A DNA stretch of 64,000 nt from Ypsolopha sequella (taxonomy: Eukaryota; Arthropoda; Insecta; Lepidoptera; Ypsolophidae), in contig OW204012.1 in assembly GCA_934047225.1 (NCBI GenBank), forward strand, positions 11,780,001 through 11,844,000. The letters are read 5' to 3'. The notes beneath the pieces were generated by a model, which saw only the letters and a list, made by a program, of their open reading frames with translations, made no database searches and was not told the DNA's origin. Each line of letters opens with the position of its first letter. Position 1 is the stretch's first letter. Both the position numbers and the translations under genes were made by a program. Shown one piece after another: positions 54,890 through 64,000 of this stretch.

Positions 54890-55155
54890 CAAAAAAAGTA
54901 CATTTTATATTAATAAAAAACGTTTTGCTACTTTTCCACGAATCCATTCCACTCGCACTGAAGGTTTTTTCGCATATGGAGTAACAGGGACGCTATAGTA
55001 GATTATGCACTAAGGGAATAAAACAGTGTCTTACGTCACGGGCGGCATATTGAACCCTGAGCGTAACGAGGGACTCTAGAGTTAACTCCTGAGCGTAGCG
55101 AGGGAGTTATATAGAGTCCTGAGTAAAGCGAGGGGTTCAAGCTGCCCAAGACAAA
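54890..55155. repeat. Repeat fragment and GAGCGTAGCGAGG inverted words
   Basis: 54890-55000 is the CACTCGCACTGAAGG...GGAGTAACAGGGACG fragment. 55055-55145 has four CTGAG(C/T)(G/A)(T/A)A(A/G)CGAGGG words and inverted TTGAACCCT / GGGTTCAA. Confidence 0.4.
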
Positions 55156-55551
55156 GACAGGCTTTATTCCAGAGGAGCATACTCTACTTTTCACACCTTC
55201 TGCGACACAATAAAAAGCTCGACATTTTTTATCAACATTAATAATTCAATAAAATTCACTGACAATCACAGCACCAAACACCGTCTTTTGTTTCACATTC
55301 CTTTGTAAACGCTTTTTTTCTTTTTGTTGAATTCTGCTTATGGTGGCCAGTTCGATTTTCGAACAAACCTCTTTACAATCCCATATGGGCATTTGTTTTC
55401 CACGAGTTTCCACACGTATTGACGTTCCAAATTTAAATCACTTTAATCCCTAGGGATTTTCATATAACTTTATATCCCTTGAGATATAATGCGTTACTTT
55501 ACGTTGAGGTTGCATGATATGTAATTGAACATTGTCGAGCAGGTGGTGTGA
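55156..55551. other. No gene seen
   Basis: Nothing recognised. Confidence 0.2.
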
Positions 55552-56330
55552 AATAGTAGTTTATGCTACAAGGGCGCAAAGGAATAAATTACGAGGACGA
55601 TTTAAAACACGAGCGTAGCGAGTGTTTTAAACGTAACCGAGTAATTTATTGCTCTTACGCCCGTGTATCATACTACGTTTTTCAATGCACAGTGTGAGGA
55701 AATAAAACAAATATAATCTTGTGAACTTTAAATTATATTGGCTCAAAAGGACTGTATCCATAGCCGTTAAACGGTGTAAAAAAAGTATAACGTCTATGGT
55801 ACTTAGGAAAGGCTGCAGGTTAGCCAACCATTGTAAATAAATAAAAATAAAAAATAATAATAAAGCCCTAGGGCAAAATAATCGACTTTCTGTTCGGTTT
55901 TGATGCATAAAAAGTGGGCCTTTACGAGCACATGCATTGAAATAGTAGTTTATGCTACAAGGGCGCAAAGGAATAAATTACGAGGACGATTTAAAACACG
56001 AGCGTAGCGAGTGTTTTAAACGTAACCGAGTAATTTATTGCTCTTACGCCCGTGTATCATACTACGTTTTTCAATGCATAGTGTGAGGAAATAAAACAAA
56101 TATAATTTTGTGAACTTTAAATTATGATTGGCTCAAAAGGACTGTATCCAGGGCCGTTAAACAGTGGAAAAAAGTATAACATCTATGGTACACAGGAAAG
56201 TCTGCAGGTTAGCCAACCATTGTAAATAAATAAAAAAAAAAAAATAATAAAGCCCTAGGGCAAAATAATCCACTTTCTGTTCGGTTTTGATGCATAAAAA
56301 GTGGGCCTTTACGAGCACATGCATTGAAAA
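55552..56330 (+). mobile_element. Two tandem complete copies of the hairpin-headed element
   Basis: Copies 55552-55940 and 55941-56330. Each starts AATAGTAGTTTATGCTACAA, has a ~55-bp-stem hairpin (GATTTAAAACACGAGCGTAG at its tip), a body AAATTAT(GA)TTGGCTCAAAA and ends GAGCACATGCATTGAAA. The second begins immediately where the first ends. Confidence 0.65.
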
Positions 56331-56510
56331 AACTTTTACGTATCGCCTTAAGCATAATATTTATTTATTTGACGTTTCTAGATAAACTATAAAGTATAAC
56401 ATTTTATAATTAAGCTAAATAAAAAATTGAAATTACCTATCAATATACAATTGACGTATTTATTATTACATATTATTTAAATTCACCTTCTATACTGGCA
56501 CGAACTGTAT

Positions 56511-56630
56511 GTACAGTGGAGACCACATCAAGCTATACACTTGCAGTACGACATTAGCCCCTACAGAGAAGAATATAAGATAGGTACAAAGTCCAATGTG
56601 TCTTACTTGATGCGGTCTCCACTGTACTAA
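56511..56630. mobile_element. 120-bp MITE (GTACAGTGGAGACC)
   Basis: GTACAGTGGAGACCACATCA and TGATGCGGTCTCCACTGTAC are near-perfect inverted ends; loop non-coding. Confidence 0.6.
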
Positions 56631-57335
56631 AAGGTCCAATGTATTGTTGACTCGGTAAAAGCGGATCCGATTAGTCTATAATTTCCGTTTTCACTAAAAC
56701 AATAGAAGTTATCAAATTATCATAATAAAGAGATTTGTTCACTTCACCAGCGAGAGAAGACCGGACGCTGGCGCCGAAAAATTTGTAGTGGTAGCAAAAA
56801 AATTAAACTTGACATGAAGCAAAGACTTTCAATCTTTTAAAATACAAAAATAAAATAATTAAAATAACCTACGAAACCTCGTAGTTGCCAAATATTAAAA
56901 TATAACGCGTGTTTTATTACAAAAATATTTATAAGAGCTGCCTGTCAATTCTGCTACGTGAGAAAAAATTACTTAGATTTTTTTGCCCATTTGTTTTGGA
57001 CAAAATCTTATAATATCCAAGAAATCCTGACACGTTTGTCACAGACAGCGGCATGGGCAATTGGCTGATATTCGTGAAAAAGAACGAAGTTAGTGGAAGA
57101 TGTTTTCTAAAAAATAAAAACTTTTTTGCTAACGCTACATCCCACCGATCGTGCAGGAACGCAGGTCGTCGGGTGGTAAGAAAACGGTCTATTACAATAC
57201 GAGTATGAAACATTAACTCAGTCTAGTTCATTCTTGTATTAATAGCGGGTATAAATGGATAGGCATCTTTAAATAAAGCTTCGTAATCCACTATTGAACA
57301 AACTTCCTCAAAGAAACATAATCGCTCAAATGGAA
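56631..57335. other. Unassigned; small coding-like remnant on minus strand
   Basis: 57222-57333 minus strand reads PFERLCFFEEVCSIV then DYEALFKDAYPFIPA and a stop, more protein-like than its surroundings, ending where the CCGGCCAAGTGCGAG repeat begins. Source unknown. The 94-codon ORF before it has no support. Confidence 0.25.
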
Positions 57336-58015
57336 TAAAAACCGGCCAAGTGCGAGTCAGACACGCGTACCTAGGGTTCCCTATTGTGGCTGATAAATTT
57401 AATTTTGTCATTTTCTTTCGTGAATTTCTCAACCGCTTTATTTTTCCTGTAATCTTTACGTAAGCACATACCATGATTTTTTTCATATTTTTTGGTCCAC
57501 TAGTTTTGGAGATAAGGGGGGGGGGCATACAATTGTTTATGATTTTCAAGGATTTCTCGAAATAGATGCAATTAAATATAGCCAAACTGTATATTTTTAT
57601 TATCCGCTTTTTATCACCTACAATTTGATACCCAAATTGTATTTTTATAAAATATTTTTTAAATTATTTTACTTCTATTTTTATATTTTCATATTTTTTG
57701 GTCTACCAGTTTCGGAGATAACGGGGGAGGGGGGGGACGACATACATATTTTTGTGGTTTTTTAAAGATTTTTCGAAACCAGATTTGATACCCATATTGT
57801 ATTTTTAGGATAATAATATTATTCTCACTTTTGTTTTGGAAGTAGGTATTTTCATACTTTGAACAATTTCAAATTTCAAATGAACGGTGGCAAAGTTATG
57901 AGTTAATGACGGACGGACGGACGAAGGAGTTTCACCATAACCTAACTAAAGGTTCCCTTTTGTAGGTACCATTTATGTACTGTACTACGGAACCCTGAAT
58001 CTGACACCAGGATCC
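57336..58015 (+). repeat. CCGGCCAAGTGCGAG interspersed repeat, long copy
   Basis: AAAACCGGCCAAGTGCGAGT to GGGTTCCCTA, then GTTTTGGAGATAAGGGGGG and TTTCGGAGATAACGGGGG blocks (internal duplication), and GACGGACGGACGGACGAAGG...TACGGAACCCTGAA at the 3' end. About 680 bp. Confidence 0.55.
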
Positions 58016-58124
58016 TCTTAATGGAGTAATCTTTCCAAAAATATAAAAGCTCTAATACCCAAATATGTCTTAACTTACCTACAGTCCTACATGTTACCTT
58101 ATGTTTATTTTTTATTTATTTTAT

Positions 58125-58250
58125 AAACGAAAACATATTTCGGCCCACTTTGGGGCCGGCATCAGTCGAATTGTACATAGTAAATGACATAAAATATATA
58201 CAACCTTATGACTAATGAATTTAAATGACATTTGATATATGAATAAAAAA
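58125..58250 (-). repeat. Minus copy of the CTGATG...GAAA insertion
   Basis: Reverse complement of 10335-10450: ATATTTCGGCCCACTTTGGG...CCGGCATCAGTCGAATTGTA and ATAAAATATATACAACCTTA. Same hairpin, same order of flanking words. Confidence 0.5.
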
Positions 58251-58384
58251 TATATATACAACCTTATGACATAATAATGTATAGTGACTTCAGAAAAAAA
58301 ACAGGAATTTCAAGAAAATCTCTTGAATAGCATTGCAGCGCTACGGGTGTAACCTGAACTTGAAAATCCTGTTTTTTACCTGTC

Positions 58385-58460
58385 CTTTACAGTGGAATGT
58401 GATGTATTAACGATACTGAATCACCTTCTAAATTACTTTCCATTTAAATTGAAAGACCTT
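58385..58460. mobile_element. Single arm of the 53345 MITE
   Basis: CAGTGGAATGTGATGTATTA to TTTAAATTGAAAGACCTTAT matches the right arm at 53517-53595. Confidence 0.55.
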
Positions 58461-59290
58461 ATAGACTGAACCAGTGTTTTGTAGGTATACGAGTAGATGA
58501 GTAATTCATTAACAGCAATTTCAAATGAACGGTGGTAAAGTTATGAGTTTATGACGGTCGGACGGACAACGGAGTCTCACCTTATAGGTACTACGGAGGT
58601 ACTTTATAGGTACTACGGAACCCCGATTACCGTATTTAAATCTGCTGACGCCAGGATCCTCTTAACGGAGAAACCCTTCCAAAAATAGATATGCACCATA
58701 CATGTATGACTTATATTTACCTACATGAATGGTTATGTATTTTGAAGAAGAACAAACGATATCGCGATGTAATATACAAGTAGCGCCATCTGGTTTTTAG
58801 CAGCAAACGAACGACTGCGGTCTAGTAAGTACATTGTCAAAAGTATTTTATGGTTCCGTACCCGCAGGATGACAAACGGTACTAGTACTTAGCCTATAAT
58901 ATATATATTTTTATTTTTCTCTCTTTTGTTTTGTAAATAATTTGAACAATTTCAAATTTTTCATATTTTTTTTTACACCGTTATATGTGGGCAAATTAAT
59001 GCTATTTTTGTGCCAAATTTCATGTCTTTATCTTTGTGCTGAAGTTATGAGGCTCTGACATACGGAGGGACGGACGGATGGACGAACGGACAACGGAGTT
59101 TCATCATAAAGTTCCTTTTGCACCTTTTAGGTACGGTACCCTAAAAAAATTAAAAGATGTTCTTCACATTAAATTAAAGAGGAACAGAAAAATATATTTT
59201 TATTTCCGCATTTATTGGGAAAGTTGTGAGGCATCATCAGAAAATGATGTGATTTAATTTAAATCCATTTACACGCGTTATACATTATAC

Positions 59291-59647
59291 AGGGCGTCCC
59301 ACGGCTATGTCACATGGAGGGAAAGTGTCTTAAATATTGTAGATGGAACATTTTACTGAAAGAAGACATTAGTTTAATTAAAAAAAAAACAATTTAAACT
59401 GCATTCATATATTTTTAAATAGTTGGTTGAACCGGGAATCGAACCCGTTACATGGGAAAAATAATTACTATGTAGCTATATCATACCGATCGAAAGGCTT
59501 CATCATAAGGATTATTTTTTGCTAAAAAACATACTGTCAGAAATAAAAGGAAGACCATGAATTTTAACATTTTTAATACAAAATTAATCAATTTTTCTTG
59601 TGTAGCGGGTTCGATTCCCGGTTCAACCATGTAACTATTTAAAAATC
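59291..59647. mobile_element. Truncated palindromic element with tRNA 3' halves (left arm)
   Basis: Starts ACAGGGCGTCCCACGGCTAT. Contains GGTTGAACCGGGAATCGAAC (59425) and, inverted, CGGGTTCGATTCCCGGTTCA (59606). Ends abruptly at 59647 where the hairpin-headed element begins; the right arm of the palindrome is missing. Confidence 0.55.
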
Positions 59648-59649
59648 TT

Positions 59650-60008
59650 TTCAATGCATGTGCTCGTAAAGGCCCACTTTTTATGCATCAAAACCGAACA
59701 GAAAGTCGATTATTTTGCCCTAGGGCTTTATTATTATAATTTTTTTTTATTTATTTACAATGGTTGGCTAACCTGCAGCCTTTCCTGTGTACCATAGACG
59801 TTATACTTTTTCTTCCACTGTTTAACGGCTCTGGATACAGTCCCTTTGAGCCAATTATAATTTAAAGTTCACAAGATTATATTTGTTTTCATTTCCTCAC
59901 ACTATGCATTGAAAAATGTAGTATGATACACGGGCGTAAAAGCAATAAATTACTCGGTTACGTTCTCGTAATTTATTCCTTTGCGCCCTTGTAGCATAAA
60001 CTACTATT
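59650..60008 (-). mobile_element. Hairpin-headed element, minus copy
   Basis: TTCAATGCATGTGCTCGTAA ... GGGCGTAAAAGCAATAAAT...CTCGTAATTTATTCC...AAACTACTATT. The hairpin tip (AAAACACGAGCG) is deleted here. Confidence 0.6.
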
Positions 60009-60274
60009 AGAAGTCACTTGTACGAGAAACCAAAAATTTTAAAATAAGTAGAAAACGTCCTCAGCAAATGTAATTTATTAAAACCATCCTTGCTCAGTAC
60101 TATAATATGTTTTCAAATTCTAGACCACACTCAAATAACAAATCAAGACAGCAAGGTGTCGCATGTCGGCTCTAGCATTGCAGTCAAATTGAATTGTAAA
60201 TTTTTATTTCTTTTGTTTCAAATCTCATTCTCCTAGAATCGGTAAACAGCTTAGTACAGCGGAGAATGTAGCGT
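60009..60274. other. Spacer of the inverted duplication, nothing assigned
   Basis: No repeat copy or ORF recognised. Confidence 0.2.
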
Positions 60275-60541
60275 ATACAAGGTGAATTTGTGAACATCGT
60301 CCAAATTCACACTGGAGGCTTGGTAAGTGATTAGCATCATGAATCAATAACGAATTTTGTAAAATTCATAAATTGAAATTTCGACTCCCCATAGTGATTC
60401 ACTTAGGACTGGGAGTGAATTACTATGGGAAGTATAAATTTCATTATACGAATTTCACAAAAAATGTTATCGATTCACGATGCTGATCACTTACCAAGTC
60501 TCCAGTATGAATTTGGACGATGATCAAAAAGTCACCTTGTA
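60275..60541. mobile_element. Hairpin MITE CAAGGTGAATTTGTGAACAT, copy 2
   Basis: Same as 25496-25757, about 267 bp, long arms; flanked by TA/ATA. Confidence 0.6.
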
Positions 60542-61027
60542 TACAGGACGTCCCACGGCTATGCCACATGGAGGGAAAGTGTCTTAAATATTGTAGATGG
60601 AACATTTTACTGAAAGAAGACATTATTATAATTATTTAAAAAACAATTTAAACTGCATTCATATATTTTTAAATAGTTACATGGTTGAACCGGGAATCGA
60701 ACCCGCTACACGAGAAAAATTGATTAATTTTGTATTAAAAATGTTAAAATTCATGGTCTTCGTTTTATTTCTGACACTATGTTACTTAGCAAAAAATAAT
60801 TCTTATGATGAAGCCTTTCGATAGGTATGATATATCTACAGCTACCAGGGTAATTATTTTTCCCATGTAACGGGTTCGATTCCCGGTTCAACCATGGAAC
60901 TATTTAAAAAATCTATGAATGCAGTTTAAATTGTTTTTTAATTAAAATAATGTCTTCTTTCAGTAAAATGTTCCATCTACAATATTTAAGACACTTTCCC
61001 TCCATGTGACATAGCCGTGGGACGCTC
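60541..61027. mobile_element. Complete palindromic element with two inverted tRNA 3' halves
   Basis: ACAGGACGTCCCACGGCTAT...GTGTCTTAAATATTGTAGAT and its inverse ending ATAGCCGTGGGACG. GGTTGAACCGGGAATCGAAC at 60683 and CGGGTTCGATTCCCGGTTCA at 60871 are T-arm plus 3' acceptor sequences of a tRNA in opposite orientation. No A box or anticodon arm. The 75-codon ORF here is not protein-like. Confidence 0.6.
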
Positions 61028-62115
61028 TATATAATGTATAACGCGTGTAAATGGATTTAAATTAAATCACATTATTTTCTGATGATGCCTCACAACTTTC
61101 CCAATAAATGCGGAAATAAAAATATATTTTTCTGTTCCTCTTTAATGCGAAGAACATCTTTTAATTTTTTTAGGGTTCCTTATCTAAAAGGTGCAAAAGG
61201 AACTTTATGATGAGACTCCGTTGGCCGTCCGTCCGTCCGTCTGTATGTCAGAACTTTGAATGAAAATAGCATTAATTTGCCCACATATCACGGTGTAAAA
61301 AAAAAATGAAAAATTTGAAATTGTTCAAAATATTTCCAAAACAAAAGAGAGAAAAATAAAAAATATATATTATGGGCTAAGTACTAGTACCGTTTTTCAT
61401 CCTGCAATCATAAAAAAACTGGTTAAATTATATACCAACATAATGAAAACTATGTCCAAAAATGCCGCATATTCTCTGAATAAAATCTTTTAGAAATTAT
61501 GCTATGGGAATTCATTCGTTAGATTTAGAAGCTCCTTGCTAGGACAAGCTCCATGAACTCCAAAAATCAAAATTATGCACAGGCACTCTTCTTTCTGCGG
61601 GAGATGCACTTCCACCCTCCCCCCTAACACCTATCTCAGAGGGGGTCACCTCATGTCAATCTGGCTAAATTAGCTCAGAGCAACCCAATGATCAACTGTG
61701 CCAAGCGACGTCTTCCTGCACAAAGTCGCAAGGGGTCCTATATAAGCAAGCAGTAGGCTAAGTACTAGAGTCCCGTTTGTCATTCTTCGGGTACGAAACC
61801 ATAAAATACTTTTGACAATGTACTTACTAGACCGCAGTCGTTCGTTTGCTGCTAAAAACCAGATGGCGCTACTTGTATATTACATCGCGATATCGTTTGA
61901 TCTTCTTCAAAATACATAACCATTCATGTGGGTAAACGTACAAAAGTGCCAACAAAGTAATGTCATGCTATGTTATTTTTGAAAGGGTTTCTCCGTTAAG
62001 AGGATCCTGGCGTCAGCAGATTCAAAGACGGTAATCGGGGTTCCGTAGTACCTATAAGGTGAGACTCCGTTGTCCGTCCGACCGTCAAAAACTACTAACT
62101 TTACCACCGTCATCA

Positions 62116-62204
62116 ATGATATTCAATATCATTGACCGTCATAGATAAAATAAAGGAAGGAAAAACAGAGGAATTGTAATTGAAATAGTGTAGATGGAAG
62201 TAGA
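62116..62204. other. Short spacer with a 17-bp palindrome
   Basis: ATGATATTCAATATCAT is perfectly self-complementary apart from its centre. Confidence 0.3.
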
Positions 62205-62926
62205 CATGGGCGTAGCCAGCCATGGGCTCAGGGTGGGGCACACCTACCTACACCACGAAATCTACCATCCAAAAATGTGTCTCTAACTTTTAGAATTGCG
62301 TTTGTGTACGCAGGACCGACCGCTGCGCGCGCTTTTTGTTTTGATCGCATTTTTTTTTCGTGTTGACGATGACTGTCGAGTGCAGGGTTGGATTCAGACC
62401 CTCGGAAAATTATTGTCTATGGGAATTAAAAATATACTACTTGGCTAAAATTATATTACGTTTCGTTTTTCGTTGATTTTTGTTTTGAATTAAAATAAAA
62501 TAGCGTATCTGTTAGTGAAATTTTAAAAAAATTTACTAAAAATATTCATAAATTAATAAAATAGCCTAATTGTTAGTAAATTAAAAAAAAAAAATTATTA
62601 GAATATTCATAACGCACAGAAATTCCCTATATTGTAGGGTAAATGTTAAAAAGCAAAACGTCTCAACCAATAAAACAAGTTGGTCAGCCTGAAGATAAAA
62701 TTATGGTATTTTTACGTAGTATAGTTCTATTACATGTCATGAAAATATGGTACAAATAGTATAACTACGAAATGCAACCCTGGTCGAGTGTGAACTTTCT
62801 TACGGATATTAAGTATTGTAGTAAGTACCTAGATAATTTAGTTTTTTAGGTTTGGTTGGGTACATTACAGGTCAGAGCCAGGGTGGGGCAAGCGCCTCTC
62901 CCTGCCCCACCGTAGCTACGCCCATG
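62205..62926. mobile_element. hAT-like TIR element (CATGGGCGTAGC), copy 2
   Basis: 722 bp; CATGGGCGTAGCCAGCCATG...GGGTGGGGCA and TGCCCCACCGTAGCTACGCC-CATG. Exact 8-bp duplication GAAGTAGA (62197-62204, 62927-62934). No transposase ORF. Confidence 0.7.
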
Positions 62927-63039
62927 GAAGTAGATACAATAAAATTGTTCACAAATTGGTCTAGTAATAAACTTTGCCTCATTATTGGACAATAAACTAA
63001 CTAGTAATTCGCCTGGCTATAGTTATTATTCAAAACTTA
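62927..63039. other. Short spacer, nothing assigned
   Basis: Holds only the target duplication GAAGTAGA at its left edge. Confidence 0.2.
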
Positions 63040-63602
63040 TTTTCAATGCAAGTGCTCGTAAAAGCCCACTTTGTATGCATCAAAACCGAACAGGAAGTCG
63101 ATTATTTTGCCCTAGGGCTTTATTATTATTATTATTCTTTAATTTATTTCCAATGGTTGACTAACCTGCAGCCTTTCCTGTGTACGATAAATGTTATACT
63201 TTTTTTCCACTGTTAAACGGCTCTGGATACAGTCCTTTTGAGCCAATCGTAATTTAAAGTTCATAAGATTATGTAACCGATTCTGAAGGCTTTAATTTTA
63301 GTTTTATTTCTATCAAAACTAAAATTTCTTCCCTGCAAAATAGTTCTTAGGTGTTAAAAACAGAAGCTAAATTACTTTGGAAAATTTTCATGTTTTGACA
63401 GCACTAAAACTAAAATTAAAGCCTTCAGAATCTGCTTTTATATTTGTTTTATTTCCTCACACTATGCATTGAAAAACGTAGTATGATACACGGGCGTAAG
63501 AGCAATAAATTACTCGGTTACGTTTAAAACACTCGCTACGCTCGTGTTTTAAATCGTCCTCGTAATTTATTCCTTTTCGCCCTTGTAGCATAAACTACTA
63601 TA
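63040..63602 (-). mobile_element. Hairpin-headed element, minus copy interrupted by a MITE
   Basis: TTTTCAATGCAAGTGCTCGT to AAACTACTA, with full hairpin (AAAACACTCGCTACGCTCGT) at the right. Its body is split by 63272-63437. Confidence 0.65.
63272..63437. mobile_element. 166-bp MITE nested in the hairpin-headed element
   Basis: Ends CCGATTCTGAAGGCTTTAAT and AAAGCCTTCAGAATCTGCTT. Comparison with uninterrupted copies shows TTA duplicated (63269-63271, 63438-63440), the size used by PIF/Harbinger-type elements. Same family as 32708-32844. Confidence 0.65.
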
Positions 63603-64000
63603 ATAATCATGATAATAAGAAGCAGCAGTAGCAGCAGTGGCGTAATTCAATATTTAGTTTCAATATTTCAATATTTAGTGCCCTGGGCATGTCTGGTTTG
63701 CCACCCCATAAAATAACGAGAAAAAAGCAAAAATAAATCAATTATAAAATAAAATAAATCCAACAGTGTGTTGATGTGGGCTAAGAATGGTGATAATGAA
63801 CGAAAAAAACAAAAAAAGGTCATGCAATTACCATTTATTCAATATTTACATTTTTTCTGAGGGCCAAATTAGTTACAAAATTCTTCAATGACACTGTCAT
63901 AATTAACGGATTTGGTCAAGTCAGCTTCTATAGGTATTAAGAGTAGATAATTCTTAATGAGCGGTTTTCTGGTTGTTTTTTTTCTTAGTTCTTAGCTTTG
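63603..64000. other. No gene seen
   Basis: CAGTGGCGTAATTC at 63635 looks like the start of another hAT-type TIR, but no matching end is in the window. Confidence 0.25.

Larger units (their letters stand above)
58528..62115. repeat. Large inverted duplication, ~3.6 kb overall
   Basis: Left arm 58528-59647 is repeated in reverse at 60676-62115. Matching landmarks: GGAGTCTCACCTTATAGGTA / TACCTATAAGGTGAGACTCC; ACGATATCGCGATGTAATAT / its inverse; AGTAGCGCCATCTGGTTTTT; GGTACGG.ACCCTAAAAAAAT; TTTACACGCGTTATACATTA. The right arm has ~350 extra bases (about 61395-61750) flanked by a repeated GGCTAAGTACTAG. The spacer holds a hairpin-headed element and a MITE. Confidence 0.75.

Noticed and set aside
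59425..60893. tRNA genes at the GGTTCGATTCCCGG sites
   Set aside because: Only the T arm and 3' acceptor half are present; no D arm, anticodon arm or 5' acceptor strand precedes them.

Overview
The window is AT-rich animal nuclear DNA and almost certainly comes from a moth or butterfly. It has a ZAD-type C2H2 zinc-finger gene (an arthropod family), spliced genes with clean GT-AG introns, and very dense small TIR/palindromic elements, tRNA-derived SINE pieces and LINE 3' ends of kinds that I recognise as common in Lepidoptera. No rRNA, intact tRNA gene, CRISPR array or bacterial feature is visible. The Lepidoptera assignment is inference from repeat and gene content, not from a search.

Two host protein-coding genes can be assembled. 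(1) Plus strand, 291-5960: a four-exon ZAD plus 13-finger C2H2 protein of 635 aa whose exons join perfectly in phase; introns 1 and 2 hold a MITE and 3' ends of non-LTR retrotransposons. (2) Minus strand, 30649-15361: a five-exon gene for a 327-aa Myb/SANT-like (zeste-type) DNA-binding protein with a C-terminal coiled coil. All five exons join in phase. The two genes converge, with about 9.4 kb of repeats between them (including a 1.2-kb array of 19-bp repeats).

Intron 1 of the Myb/SANT gene (22030-30481) is the most eventful host region. It contains a 2.84-kb Ginger/KRBA2-like integrase DNA transposon (22646-25489) with 16-bp TIRs and a TATA target duplication. Its spliced transposase is broken by a stop codon, a frameshift and loss of the catalytic Glu. 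Next to the first coding exon is a 1,587-bp tandem duplication (27401-28987 / 28988-30574) that carries repeated copies of that DNA-binding exon, most of them decayed, plus a duplicated candidate exon on the opposite strand.

From 30.7 kb to the end I find no further convincing host gene. The sequence is a mosaic: a 74-copy array of a 46-bp unit carrying the AP-1-type heptamer TGACTCA (32911-36313), a 23-bp array (37.3-37.6 kb), many palindromic MITEs (hAT-like with 8-bp duplications, TA- and TTA-inserting types), a hairpin-headed ~390-bp element in several copies, and a 3.6-kb inverted duplication (58.5-62.1 kb) whose arms contain palindromic elements that captured tRNA 3' halves. Several small repeats contain a CTGATG...GAAA hairpin resembling a hammerhead ribozyme core.

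Limits: all repeat classification is by eye from copies within this window; family names are given only where the sequence supports them. Stretches with no assignment are listed as such.
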